A stretch of DNA of 64,000 nucleotides from Rhodospirillaceae bacterium (GTDB lineage Bacteria > Pseudomonadota > Alphaproteobacteria > SHVP01): assembly GCA_002722055.1 (NCBI GenBank), contig PBKD01000014.1, positions 204,533-268,532 of the forward strand. The letters are read 5' to 3'. Made by a program: the position numbers and the translations under genes. This document shows positions 9,597-19,970 of this stretch, one piece after another; position 1 is the first letter of the stretch, and every line of letters starts with the position of its first letter. Below the pieces are notes generated by a model. The model searched no databases. It was not told where the DNA came from and saw only the letters and a list, made by a program, of their open reading frames with translations.

Positions 9597-11936
9597 TTAA
9601 TTCCTTAATGGTTTTCCTTTTGTAAGCATATATTCCATTCTATCTAAGGACTTAGGCTCTTTAAATAATTTTGAAATTCCAATGAGTTCTAAGTTTAAAA
9701 TATGCTTTTCATCAACCGGTTCAAGTATATCAGTTTTCCCTCCAGAAACTATTTTAGCTAATTCCTTAGCAACAATAACATCATGATCTGAAATTTTACC
9801 TGATTTTCTTAAATCATTTATAGCCAGGTTAAATGCAATTTTAGCAGTTTCTCCTGGTAAAAAAATAACATCTTCTTTTGAAGGAGGTGTATAATCCTTG
9901 GCAAGTTTTAAGGCTTGTTTTTTAGCATCAGCTAGTAACCGCTTTCTATTCATTGATATTGAATTTTTTTTACCTAAAAATAAAAGATCTTTGGCCTCGT
10001 CTGCTGATGTTGATACTTTAGCTAAACCAATAGTTTGGAATACTTCCATCAAAGCTGGCATAGGGCCACCTGGTCTTTCTGCATTGTGTATATGCCTAAA
10101 GATCATTTCTTTTACTCCACCCCAACCCGGAACAATACCTACGCCTACTTCAACTAAGCCCATGTATAGTTCTGAGTGAGCATTAACATAGTCCACATGA
10201 AGACAAACTTCACATCCACCTCCCAGAGCCATTCCAGCTGGGGCAGCAACAACAGGAAAAGGTGAAAATTTTAAAGCTTTGTATGCGCTTTGCCCTTCCT
10301 TAAAAGTTTGTTCTAGCAAAGGCCACATAGCTAGATTAGCAGCAAATAAAGCCATACCAATATTTGCACCAGCAGAAAAATTTCTAGAGTCATTACCTAT
10401 TACGAGAGCTTTAAAACCTTTTTTATCAATTTTTGCAGCTTCTTTAACCATTGACAAAGTATCATTATCAACAGCATTCATTTTGCTATGAAACTCTAAA
10501 CAAGCAACACCATCGCCTATATCCCAAATAGAAGCAGATTTGTTTGTAAACAAAGGTTTTTGACCTAATTTTATTTCTTCTAAAGTCCAAGACTCAGGAT
10601 TAAAAGGTACTGGTTTATATTCTCCTTCAATTGATAAAAACTCTTTTTTATTATTTTCAATTCTGTATAAAGGTCTTCCGTTTGCTATTTTTAAGATCTC
10701 AGGAACTTTCATATTAGATTCGCCTAATCTTTTAGTTATCCATTCAGTGCCGAGTTGATCTATCAATTCAAACGGACCATACTTCCACGCATAACCTGAC
10801 TTCATTGCCATATCAACAGATAAAATATCATCTGATATTTCTGGAATAAGATCAGCAGCATATTTTAATACATTAGATAAAACTTCCCATGCATAAGCAG
10901 CACCTTTATCGTCAAAGGTTATTAATTTCTTTAAGTTATTTTTTGAAGATTTTATACTTTCAAAGTTAGGCTTTATAACTTCTCGATACTCACCAGAGTT
11001 TAAATCTAAAGCTTGTTTTCTTTTCTCACCTTTTTCTTTAATAAGTCTATAAAAGCCCCCCTTACCCTTCCTTCCAATATAACCTTCATCTACCATTTTT
11101 TTTGTAAGAGGATTAAGGGGGTGATCAGGCTTATATACTTCAAAGAAACTATCATTCTTTGGAAGTGACTGAAACATACTGTCGATTACATGATCTTTTA
11201 AATCTATACCTGTTAAATCCATTAAACCAAATATTCCTGTTTTTGGAACACCCATAGGCTTGCCTACTATTGAATCTGCTTCCTCTATTGTTAGATCAAG
11301 ATCATAAGCTTTTTGAGTAGATACCATTGACCAAAAAATACCTATTCTGTTAGCAATAAAACCTGGAGTATCTTTGCAAACAACTATTTCTTTACCAAGA
11401 TATATATCAGAGAATTCAACTATTCTATTTATGTAATCCTGTTTAGTTTCTTTGCCTGGAACAACTTCTAGTAACGGCATATATCTAGGAGGGTTGAAAA
11501 AATGAGTAATCATAAATTTTTCTTTAAAAAAATTAGAAAAACCACTGGTTAATTTCGATAGAGGTATAGTTGATGTATTCGAACTAATAATTGTATCTTT
11601 AGAGCAAAATTTCTCTATTTTTTTATAGATTTCATGCTTAATTGATAAATTCTCAACTACAACTTCACACACCCATTCACATTCTGATATTAAATGCATA
11701 TGATCTTCTATATTGCCTGGAGTAATTAATTTTGCATTACGTTTATGCATCAAAGGAGCAGGTTTGGTCTTAAGAAGAGTTTCAATAGATTTCTCAGATA
11801 TAAAATTTCTATTTGCAGAGTTTTTGGAGACTATATCCAAAAGTAGAACCTTAGTTCCAGAATTTGCTATTTGAGCAGCAATACCGCTTCCCATTAAACC
11901 AGAACCTATAATCGCAACTTTGTTAAATGTAGACAT
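9597..11936 (-). CDS. 3-hydroxyacyl-CoA dehydrogenase/enoyl-CoA hydratase
   Basis: KVAIIGSGLMGSGIAAQIANSG..., IISSNTSTIPLSKL, C-terminal crotonase domain with GMALGGGCEVCLH. Confidence 0.94.
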   Translation of the reverse strand: MSTFNKVAIIGSGLMGSGIAAQIANSGTKVLLLDIVSKNSANRNFISEKSIETLLKTKPAPLMHKRNAKLITPGNIEDHMHLISECEWVCEVVVENLSIKHEIYKKIEKFCSKDTIISSNTSTIPLSKLTSGFSNFFKEKFMITHFFNPPRYMPLLEVVPGKETKQDYINRIVEFSDIYLGKEIVVCKDTPGFIANRIGIFWSMVSTQKAYDLDLTIEEADSIVGKPMGVPKTGIFGLMDLTGIDLKDHVIDSMFQSLPKNDSFFEVYKPDHPLNPLTKKMVDEGYIGRKGKGGFYRLIKEKGEKRKQALDLNSGEYREVIKPNFESIKSSKNNLKKLITFDDKGAAYAWEVLSNVLKYAADLIPEISDDILSVDMAMKSGYAWKYGPFELIDQLGTEWITKRLGESNMKVPEILKIANGRPLYRIENNKKEFLSIEGEYKPVPFNPESWTLEEIKLGQKPLFTNKSASIWDIGDGVACLEFHSKMNAVDNDTLSMVKEAAKIDKKGFKALVIGNDSRNFSAGANIGMALFAANLAMWPLLEQTFKEGQSAYKALKFSPFPVVAAPAGMALGGGCEVCLHVDYVNAHSELYMGLVEVGVGIVPGWGGVKEMIFRHIHNAERPGGPMPALMEVFQTIGLAKVSTSADEAKDLLFLGKKNSISMNRKRLLADAKKQALKLAKDYTPPSKEDVIFLPGETAKIAFNLAINDLRKSGKISDHDVIVAKELAKIVSGGKTDILEPVDEKHILNLELIGISKLFKEPKSLDRMEYMLTKGKPLRN

Positions 11937-11945
11937 GTCTTTAAC

Positions 11946-13082
11946 CTAGGCAGCTTCCAATATTGTAGCAATTCCTTGGCCACCACCAATACATTGAGTT
12001 GCAAGCGCAAATTGCTTATTTTCTCTTTTAAGCAATGATGCGGCCTTACCAACTATTCTTGCACCAGTAGCTCCTAGGGGATGACCTAAAGCAATAGCAC
12101 CACCATCAATATTAACTTTGTTTAAGTTCATACTAGACTCTTTGATAACAGCTAAAGCTTGAGATGCAAACGCTTCATTCAATTCAATAATATCAATATC
12201 ATTTATGGTCATATTTGCTCTTTCAAGAGCCTTTTTAGTGGCAAAAACTGGTCCCATGCCCATTGTTTCTGGATTACACCCGTGTACTGCTATGGATTTT
12301 ATAGATGCAAGGATAGGAAGATTATTTTCTTTAGCATAATCACTACTACATACAAGAACAGCGGAAGCACCATCAGTTAGGGGAGATGAAGTTCCAGCAG
12401 TTACCAATCCATTTTCCATAAAGGCTGGATTTAAATTTGAGAGATCATCAATTGTAGTTTTTGGTCTTATACACCCGTCACTTTGAACTATTTCTACTCC
12501 ATTATGAATTGGAACTATTTCTGATTGAAAATAATCAGATTTCTGGGCATTAAATGCTTTCTGATGACTCATTAAAGAAAACTCATCTTGTTCGGATCTA
12601 CCAATTTTATATTTTTTTGCAACGTTTTCTGCAGTTTCTCCCATAGAAATATAAACTTCAGGTTTTTCTCTGTATAAATTTGCATTAGGCATTGGATTAA
12701 ACCCAGTCATGGGGACTCTACTCATAGACTCTATTCCAGCGCATACAAAAAGTTTTCCAGCATCTAATGCTATTGCGCCTGCAGCTATATGGATAGATTG
12801 CATTGAAGAACCACAAAACCTATTTATAGTTGTACCTGCTACTTCAATTGGGAGCTTAGAGAGGAAACCTACAATCCTAGCAATATTAAAACCTTGTTCA
12901 CCCTCAGGGAAGGCACAACCCATAATAAGATCCTCAATGTCTGTTTCATTCACTTTCAAACTATCAATCAGTGTTCTAATAACCTTTGCAGACATTTCGT
13001 CAGACCTTACTTTTGCTAATTTTCCTTTATGCGCAAAATGGAAAGGTGACCTAGCATATCCGACTATAACAGCTTTATTCAT
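11946..13082 (-). CDS. acetyl-CoA C-acyltransferase (thiolase)
   Basis: NRFCGSSMQSIHIAAGAI...DIIELNEAFASQALAVI...GGAIALGHPLGATGARI...ATQCIGGGQGIATILE. Confidence 0.95.
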   Translation of the reverse strand: MNKAVIVGYARSPFHFAHKGKLAKVRSDEMSAKVIRTLIDSLKVNETDIEDLIMGCAFPEGEQGFNIARIVGFLSKLPIEVAGTTINRFCGSSMQSIHIAAGAIALDAGKLFVCAGIESMSRVPMTGFNPMPNANLYREKPEVYISMGETAENVAKKYKIGRSEQDEFSLMSHQKAFNAQKSDYFQSEIVPIHNGVEIVQSDGCIRPKTTIDDLSNLNPAFMENGLVTAGTSSPLTDGASAVLVCSSDYAKENNLPILASIKSIAVHGCNPETMGMGPVFATKKALERANMTINDIDIIELNEAFASQALAVIKESSMNLNKVNIDGGAIALGHPLGATGARIVGKAASLLKRENKQFALATQCIGGGQGIATILEAA

Positions 13083-13103
13083 AACAAACCTCTATGTGAA
13101 ATA

Positions 13104-13538
13104 TTAAAATTTAGGGTCGATACCTTTTTCAAAAAGTAAGTTTTCTAGTTGAGAAATAACCTGATTCATTTCCAGTATTGTATCTTGAATATCTTTTTTT
13201 TGCTCATTTAGGGACTTAAGTCTATTCTTAGAATGATTCAAAGTTTTTTTTAACTGTTCAACTTGATCGTCGCCAGCATCATATAAATCAAGTAATTCTT
13301 TTATTTCTAATAAGGCAAAACCAAGTCTTTTACCTCTAACAATCAATTTAAGCCTTGCACGATCTCTCCTGCTAAAAAACCTACTTAAACCAACTCTCTC
13401 AGGAGATAATAAGCCCTTCTGCTCATAAAACCTTAGTGCTCTGGGAGTTACATTAAATTCGTTAGCCAATTGACCAATTGTATAAGTTTCATTACTTAAT
13501 TTATTAAATGAGTCTTGGCTTAATATTGTTTCATTCAT
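13104..13538 (-). CDS. MerR-family transcriptional regulator (fatty/branched-chain acid catabolism type)
   Basis: YTIGQLANEFNVTPRALRFYEQKGLLSPERVGLSRFFSRRDRARLKLI; first gene before thiolase/HAD/ACAD on the same strand. Confidence 0.92.
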   Translation of the reverse strand: MNETILSQDSFNKLSNETYTIGQLANEFNVTPRALRFYEQKGLLSPERVGLSRFFSRRDRARLKLIVRGKRLGFALLEIKELLDLYDAGDDQVEQLKKTLNHSKNRLKSLNEQKKDIQDTILEMNQVISQLENLLFEKGIDPKF

Positions 13539-13542
13539 AATG

Positions 13543-13573
13543 ACTATATACTTACCGTTTACGTAAAGGTCAA
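13543..13573 (-). promoter_or_regulatory. putative MerR-type promoter/operator
   Basis: Minus strand TTGACC-TTTACGTAAACGGTAAGTA(19 nt)-TATAGT; spacer contains palindrome TTTACGTAAA and a TTAC/GTAA dyad. Confidence 0.6.
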
Positions 13574-13648
13574 GTGCTAAAAAGCTTCCTAATTAAGAAT
13601 TTATTTAAGTATTTACAATAAAATATTGATAATAAATATTTTATTAAA

Positions 13649-14731
13649 CTAAAATAAATTTATTAAAGAGAAGAGTTTAATTATAAAAAAGCTAACAATA
13701 CCAGCGGCAGAAGCGGCAATAAAGCCAATAATAAATGGTTTTAAACCCATCTTTAAAATCTCTTTAATATTAGTCATCAATCCCAAAGAAGCCATAGCAA
13801 TTCCTAAACTAACTGATGACAATAAGATAATTACATCAATAATTTTAATCCAAATTTCATGTAGATTTTCTATTGCATAAATACTGAAAATATAATCTCC
13901 AGTTGATCTTATAAGTGACATAATCAGAAACCCAACTATAAATAATGGAAAAATCTTTATAATTGAATATCGTTTATTTTCATTTCTGCTATTAAAAAAG
14001 TAAATAACACTTGGAATCATAACTAATAAAAAAGTATTTCTTACAAGTTTTGTCACTGCTGCTATCTCAAGAATATTTGTATTTTTATAATGTTGCTCAT
14101 AAATTAAACCTGAAGCTATAACCTGAGCAGTTTCATGAATCGCTGTACCTAAAAATAGACCTATACTTTTAGGATCACCATCAAACATATAATGAGCTAA
14201 GTATGGATATAGAAACATTACAATTACACCAAATATTGTAATATTTGCTATTGCATACGTCACTTCAGCTTTTTTTGCCTCAATTATAGGAGCCGTTGCG
14301 ACAATAGCGGAAGCACCACAAATTGAAGTTCCAACTGCAATTAAATATGATAACCTTGATGAAATTGTTAAAAACTTTGCAAAAACAATCACTATTAAAA
14401 TAACTGAAATTATACAAATTATTACTAAAGGAATAGATGAGGACCCGTAGATGAATATATCTGAAATACTAAGTCTTACACCCATAAGGATAATTCCTAG
14501 TCTAAGGATGATTTTAACAGAAAAATTCAGACCTGAACCTATTCTTTTGTCAAAATTAAATATATTCCCAATAATTATTCCTATTACTATGGCAAGTAAA
14601 ATATTTGAAATAGGACTCTTCTCGTAACCTAATAATTCTGTTCCAAAGAAATTGCTAATAAAATAAGAAGATAGATATATGATAATTGCAATTAGTAATC
14701 CTGGAATAATATCTTTAATTTTTATAATCAT
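13649..14731 (-). CDS. YeiH-family putative sulfate/anion exporter
   Basis: 360 aa, multi-TM; GTSICGASAIVATAPIIEAKKAEVTYAIANITIFG...GTAIHETAQVIASG. Confidence 0.9.
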   Translation of the reverse strand: MIIKIKDIIPGLLIAIIIYLSSYFISNFFGTELLGYEKSPISNILLAIVIGIIIGNIFNFDKRIGSGLNFSVKIILRLGIILMGVRLSISDIFIYGSSSIPLVIICIISVILIVIVFAKFLTISSRLSYLIAVGTSICGASAIVATAPIIEAKKAEVTYAIANITIFGVIVMFLYPYLAHYMFDGDPKSIGLFLGTAIHETAQVIASGLIYEQHYKNTNILEIAAVTKLVRNTFLLVMIPSVIYFFNSRNENKRYSIIKIFPLFIVGFLIMSLIRSTGDYIFSIYAIENLHEIWIKIIDVIILLSSVSLGIAMASLGLMTNIKEILKMGLKPFIIGFIAASAAGIVSFFIIKLFSLINLF

Positions 14732-14968
14732 AAAGTTTTACCTATATATACTGACGATTATGAATAAGTCACATTGTAAATTACTTTATTTTAACTTCTG
14801 AAAAGTTTTTTTAAGATTTTTCTTGCCATTATTTTTTGCTGGTTTAAATAGATAAATAAATTTATTTTATACTAAATATTATTGAAAAGCTTTTATTTTT
14901 TTTTTTTGAGGAGCATAATGAGTGTGTATTTTTAACCTTAATAAGAATTAAATATTTCTTAAGCATCA

Positions 14969-15886
14969 ATGCACGTATATTTTCCCATAGCAGAACAAAG
15001 CCTTCATATATTTCTAGTTTTAGGCATGGGTGGTGGTGTCGGTTTCTTATCAGGCCTTTTTGGAGTTGGAGGAGGTTTTCTGATGACACCGCTTCTTATT
15101 TTCATAGGTATCAACCCTGCCGTAGCAGTCGCTACGGAAGCAAATCAAATTGTAGCGGCTTCAGTATCTGGTGTAATAGCCCATTGGAGAAGGAAAAATG
15201 TAGATTTTAAAATGGGCTCAATAATTCTTATAGGAGGTCTAATAGGATCTACTATTGGTTCATTTATTTTTAAATATCTTAGAGAAATTGGTCAAATAGA
15301 CTTAGTTATTTCAATAACATTTGCAATATTTCTTTTAATTATAGGTCTACTAATGATCTTTGAAGGAATAAGGGCAATCCTTAGATCAAAAAGATCTGGT
15401 TATAGAAGAAAAGCTCATTACCATTACTGGGCGCACGGGCTTCCATTTAAAGCTAGATTTCATAGGTCAAGACTATATACGAGCATACTTCCACCTATAT
15501 TTGTTGGATTTATAGTAGGGATATTATCTGCCATTATGGGAGTAGGCGGTGGCTTTATCATGATACCTGCAATGATCTATATTCTAGGTATGCCAACATC
15601 TGCTGTAATTGGAACGTCCTTATTCCAAATAATATTTGTAACCGCTAATGTTACATTTCTTCATTCTATAAACACCCAAACAGTAGATATAGTTCTGGCT
15701 CTTATGTTATTAGCTGGTGCCGTGGTAGGAGCGCAATTTGGAGCGAAAATCAGTTTTAAATTGAAAGGTGAACAATTAAGAGCTTTATTAGGTTTGATTG
15801 TTTTATTAGTCTGTGGAAAGATTATATTTGATTTAATAATTGAACCTGCCGACGCCTTCTCAATTATGCCTTTTATTGTAAAATGA
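14969..15886 (+). CDS. TauE/SafE-family sulfite exporter
   Basis: GGGVGFLSGLFGVGGGFLMTPLLIFIGINPAVAVATEANQIVAASVSG...GFIVGILSAIMGVGGGFIMIPAMIYILGMPTSAVIGTSLFQ. Confidence 0.93.
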   Translation: MHVYFPIAEQSLHIFLVLGMGGGVGFLSGLFGVGGGFLMTPLLIFIGINPAVAVATEANQIVAASVSGVIAHWRRKNVDFKMGSIILIGGLIGSTIGSFIFKYLREIGQIDLVISITFAIFLLIIGLLMIFEGIRAILRSKRSGYRRKAHYHYWAHGLPFKARFHRSRLYTSILPPIFVGFIVGILSAIMGVGGGFIMIPAMIYILGMPTSAVIGTSLFQIIFVTANVTFLHSINTQTVDIVLALMLLAGAVVGAQFGAKISFKLKGEQLRALLGLIVLLVCGKIIFDLIIEPADAFSIMPFIVK

Positions 15887-16629
15887 TGCAAATTTTTTTA
15901 ATAATTATTTATCTTCTTATATTTTTATTACCTACAAGGTCTTCAGGCAATGAAACTCTTAATACTGAGATTTCCCAGAAAACTATATCAATTAGTTCAA
16001 ATTTTACAGGTAAGAAAATACTTTTATTTGGAAATAAAGAGATTGAAGGAGATATAATTATAACTATTTCTGGCCCGAAAGAAAAAGTTTTAGTTCATGA
16101 GAAAACAAAAAAAATGGGAATATGGATCAACTCAAACAAAATAGTTTTCTCTGATGTTCCTAGCTATTATGCCATAGCATCAAATAGAAGAATTAAAAAT
16201 ATAATTTCAATTGAGAATCAAAATAAACTACAAATAGGAGCTGAAAGACTAAATATTAAACCTATAAATAATTTAGAAATATCAAATGAAGAAATAGAAA
16301 AATTTAAATCTGGCCTTATTCGTAATAAAATTAAAAAAAATTTATACTCTTTAAATGAAAAATCTGTGTTTTTTAATAATAAATTATTTAGAAGTCAAAT
16401 TAACTTTCCTACAAACGCTCCCGAGGGAAACTATAAAATAAACACCTACTTAATAAAAAATAATAATATTATTAATTCAAAGGAAAACTCAGTATTCATT
16501 AGTAAAGTTGGGATAGAAAGAAAAATCTATAACTTTGCAAACAAACAACCAGCTCTTTATGGAATTTGCGCGATCATAATAGCAATTCTTTCAGGGTCTA
16601 TTGCCTCAATTATTTTTAGAAGAATCTAA
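15883..16629 (+). CDS. TIGR02186 / Alph_Pro_TM family protein
   Basis: Start overlaps TauE stop; signal peptide, KKILLFGNKEIEGDIIITISGPKEKVLVHEKTKKMGIWINSNKIVFSDVPSYYAIASNR, C-terminal TM. Confidence 0.8.
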   Translation: MMQIFLIIIYLLIFLLPTRSSGNETLNTEISQKTISISSNFTGKKILLFGNKEIEGDIIITISGPKEKVLVHEKTKKMGIWINSNKIVFSDVPSYYAIASNRRIKNIISIENQNKLQIGAERLNIKPINNLEISNEEIEKFKSGLIRNKIKKNLYSLNEKSVFFNNKLFRSQINFPTNAPEGNYKINTYLIKNNNIINSKENSVFISKVGIERKIYNFANKQPALYGICAIIIAILSGSIASIIFRRI

Positions 16630-16635
16630 GAACTA

Positions 16636-16875
16636 TTAATTTTTTTTTATAATAAAAACAAATTTATCTGAGTCCCTAAACTTATCAATAATAATATCTC
16701 CCGTTCTATTACAAAAAACCTCAAAATCTTTTACAGTTGCCGGATCAGTTGTAAAAACTTTGATCATTGATCCAAGTTTTTGATTACTAAGTTCTTTTTT
16801 TAACCTCAATACAGGTATAGGACACCTTAAACCACTTAGATCAATTGAACGATAATATAGTTTATCATAATTCAT
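16636..16875 (-). CDS. TusA-family sulfurtransferase
   Basis: SIDLSGLRCPIPVLRLKKELSNQKLGSMIKVFTTDPATVKDFEVFCNRTG. Confidence 0.93.
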   Translation of the reverse strand: MNYDKLYYRSIDLSGLRCPIPVLRLKKELSNQKLGSMIKVFTTDPATVKDFEVFCNRTGDIIIDKFRDSDKFVFIIKKN

Positions 16876-17459
16876 TTTATTAAATATTTTATTAATTTAA
16901 TTGCATCAGAAGAGTTCCAGTCTGCCTCACCAGTTAATCTTCCTATTTCTTTTCCATTCTTATTATATATAATTGTGGTTGGAATTACATCTATATTTAA
17001 ATAAGAAACTAAATGATTTTTTTTATCATAATAATAGTTAAGATTATTTAATTCTAAAGAATCATACATTCTTTTTGATTTTTCTCTATTTTTATCAATA
17101 CTAATAATCACTGACTCAAATTGACTTTTTTCTAATCTATTATTAAGCATATTTATTGAAGGGAGCTCTTTAATGCAAGGGGCACACCAGCTAGCCCAAA
17201 AGTTTACTAAAACAATTTTACCATTATAATTATTAAACCTTATCTTTTTATCATTTGAATCAAACCAAAAAATATTTTCACTTTTATATTTACTATTTGT
17301 TGTAACAAATTTTTCCATTTCACCTTTATAGTAACTTGTGTCATTTTTACTATTAAAAATGGAAAATAAAAAAAATAATATAGCCAACAGAATTAGAGCA
17401 AATAAAAAAAATTTTATTTTAAACAATTTATTCTTTAACAATTTTTGATCCCTTAGCAA
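16872..17459 (-). CDS. TlpA-family thiol:disulfide (thioredoxin-like) protein
   Basis: GKIVLVNFWASWCAPCIKELPSINML...IDVIPTTIIYNKNGKEIGRLTGEADW; ATGA overlap with tusA. Confidence 0.93.
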   Translation of the reverse strand: MLRDQKLLKNKLFKIKFFLFALILLAILFFLFSIFNSKNDTSYYKGEMEKFVTTNSKYKSENIFWFDSNDKKIRFNNYNGKIVLVNFWASWCAPCIKELPSINMLNNRLEKSQFESVIISIDKNREKSKRMYDSLELNNLNYYYDKKNHLVSYLNIDVIPTTIIYNKNGKEIGRLTGEADWNSSDAIKLIKYLIK

Positions 17460-19551
17460 TTTGAATTACTCTATATATACTTTCCTTAGTTAATATTTCA
17501 GGAAGAGCAATTCCTTTTGGGGCAATTTTTCCGTAAACAATATTCAGAGGAATACCAGATCTGTCAAATGAATTAATGAAGTCTAAAATCTTTGTATCTC
17601 TTTTTGTCCAATCAATTTCAATATAAATAACATCCTCGTTTTTAAAGAATTTTTTAACTTCATTTGTTTCTAGAACTAAATATTTATTTACTTTACATGT
17701 AATACACCATTCAGCTGTTACATCAACAAAAACTATTTTGCCATTAGATAAATATTTATTTAAATCACTAGTATTTAAATAGGAAAGACTGGCAGTAGTT
17801 TCTCTATTGCCTTTTTCAAAGAAAACTACAATAGGAAAAATTATTATAGATACAATAATTAGGATAATTATTTTAAAAAATATATTTTTCATTCTAATGT
17901 GGAGTGACTCCCCTTTTGTGAGGATTAGGAAACCTAGAGAAATCAAACCTAATATGAGCAATAAAATTGATAGATCAATTTGATTTATTAGAACTATAAA
18001 CAACCATAATGCTGTAAGCATAAGTAAAAAACCTAGGAATTTTTTTAAATATATTGTCCATTTTCCTGGTTTAGGAATTAAAGTAATTAAATTTGGAAAG
18101 ATAGCAAAAATAATTAGGGGTAATGACATCCCTAATCCCATAGCTGCAAATATTAGAAGGACTTTAAGAGAACTATTCTGTAAAGCAAAAGTAATGGTCG
18201 TTCCAATTATTGGGGCTGTGCAAGGGGTCGCCAAAACAGTTGCAAATAGGCCATTACAGAAAGATAATTTTAAATTATTTGAGTCTTCATTATGAGTGTT
18301 TTTACTTAAACTTGAAGATATCCAATATGGAAGTCTTATATGAATTAAATCAAAAAGACTCAGACTAAAGATTAGAATTATTAGTAAAATAATAAATGTG
18401 AAAATTGGCTCTTGAAAATGAAAACCCCAACCCAAATTTATTCCAAAAAATCTAAAAGTAATAATTAATAAGGCCAAAATCAAAAAAGCAGAAATAACAC
18501 CTAAAATATTTGATAAAAAACTTAGTCTGATAAATTTGTATTTTAATAAATCTTTATCTAATAAACTTATCACCTTAAGGGATAAAATCGGTAGAACACA
18601 TGGCATAAAATTTAGAACAAAACCTCCAATTATCGAAAATAAGATTATAACCCAAAACTTCTTAGAGCTACTATGTTCATTTCCTATGATCTCAACATTT
18701 AAATTATATTCCACTGCTTTACCAAAGTTAATAAACGTTACAACAGTAGGTTGATTTAATAAATCTTCTATATTTAAATTGCCTATATTTTTAATCGGTA
18801 ATTCAATTTCTAATTGCTGATTATTATTGATATAATTAAATTTCGGCTTATCAAGATTTAATTCAATACCTGCTTCTAAAAATATATCTGGTTTATTAAA
18901 CCCTTGCTTTGAATCTATTTTAATTTTTAAAACTGACTTATCTGATTTTGGGATAAAATATATTTTTTTGTTTAATAATGAAGATTCTACTTTATTTGGA
19001 ATTTTATTAATATAATTATTAAGTAACTTAATGTTTTCAGTATGATTTTTAATTTCTAGATTTTCTTTATTTAGAGGCAAAGTTAGGACAACTTGTTTGG
19101 GAATACAAACATTACTACAGGTTAAAAAATTTATTTCTAATGATACATTAGCATCTAAATTTTGATCAATAATCTCTAACTTTATTGGTAAGACTACCTC
19201 ATTACTGTAACCATAAGTGTAAATTCCTGAGAAATTAAACCTTTCTGGATATGGCCACTCAATATCTCTTAAAAAAATATTCTTTGACTTTAAATCTTTA
19301 AATTCTAATGGGTAACCAGCCTCACCAGGAGATCTCCAAAAAATTTTCCAACCTGGAATCATATCAAAATGAAGACCTAGATAATACTCAGAATTACCAG
19401 GTTTTATTTTTTCAGCAATTAACCTTACCTTACCTTGCTCATAGTCAACCCAATTCGAACCAGCTGAAAGTGTTTTTTGGTTATGGAATAAAACCAAAAT
19501 TATAAGAAATGTGAAAAAATATATTTTATTTAGTATAAGTTTTCTATCCAT
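17428..19551 (-). CDS. protein-disulfide reductase DsbD/ScsB family
   Basis: N-terminal NFLTCSNVCIPKQ, TM domain NFMPCVLPILSLK and ATPCTAPIIGTTI, C-terminal TAEWCITCKVNK. Confidence 0.94.
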   Translation of the reverse strand: MDRKLILNKIYFFTFLIILVLFHNQKTLSAGSNWVDYEQGKVRLIAEKIKPGNSEYYLGLHFDMIPGWKIFWRSPGEAGYPLEFKDLKSKNIFLRDIEWPYPERFNFSGIYTYGYSNEVVLPIKLEIIDQNLDANVSLEINFLTCSNVCIPKQVVLTLPLNKENLEIKNHTENIKLLNNYINKIPNKVESSLLNKKIYFIPKSDKSVLKIKIDSKQGFNKPDIFLEAGIELNLDKPKFNYINNNQQLEIELPIKNIGNLNIEDLLNQPTVVTFINFGKAVEYNLNVEIIGNEHSSSKKFWVIILFSIIGGFVLNFMPCVLPILSLKVISLLDKDLLKYKFIRLSFLSNILGVISAFLILALLIITFRFFGINLGWGFHFQEPIFTFIILLIILIFSLSLFDLIHIRLPYWISSSLSKNTHNEDSNNLKLSFCNGLFATVLATPCTAPIIGTTITFALQNSSLKVLLIFAAMGLGMSLPLIIFAIFPNLITLIPKPGKWTIYLKKFLGFLLMLTALWLFIVLINQIDLSILLLILGLISLGFLILTKGESLHIRMKNIFFKIIILIIVSIIIFPIVVFFEKGNRETTASLSYLNTSDLNKYLSNGKIVFVDVTAEWCITCKVNKYLVLETNEVKKFFKNEDVIYIEIDWTKRDTKILDFINSFDRSGIPLNIVYGKIAPKGIALPEILTKESIYRVIQIAKGSKIVKE

Positions 19552-19642
19552 ACTATAATTAATAAGCTTAATAAGTATTTAAATACAAGATTTATCTTAT
19601 AATATTTTAAGTTAAGATTATAAATTTAGATCGAATTTTTTA

Positions 19643-19894
19643 TTAGATAACCAAGTCTAGGTGACTGCCTAAGGGATTTTTATTAATTTTGCTTTTTGAC
19701 AACTCAATATTCTCTTTTTTTTCTTGGTTATTCATTGGTGAATTACTTATTGTTTTTTTAGCTATATTACTTTTATCTTGGTGCAAGATCGGATTTTCTG
19801 AAACCTTACCTGATTCTTGCTTTTCTTTTTTAGACTGGCTTGAAGCCTCTCTAATTAAATCAGTCACATGCTGAATAGAATTTATATTATCCAT
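19643..19894 (-). CDS. hypothetical small charged protein
   Basis: 83 aa ORF alone in an intergenic gap; low complexity, opposite-strand ORF also present. Confidence 0.45.
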   Translation of the reverse strand: MDNINSIQHVTDLIREASSQSKKEKQESGKVSENPILHQDKSNIAKKTISNSPMNNQEKKENIELSKSKINKNPLGSHLDLVI

Positions 19895-19970
19895 ATTTTT
19901 TTCTTTTTATTAAATACATAAATGAATATATATAAATATGATTAATATATTATTAATTAAATTCTTTAAT

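Noticed and set aside
12709-13107. 132-aa + strand ORF
   Set aside because: Antisense to thiolase; long only because of codon bias mirror; no domain.
14862-15089. 75-aa - strand ORF upstream of/overlapping TauE
   Set aside because: Overlaps the TauE start, low complexity, no homology features.
19689-19874. 61-aa + strand ORF
   Set aside because: Opposite to the 83-aa charged ORF; hydrophobic mirror translation, less likely than the minus-strand ORF.
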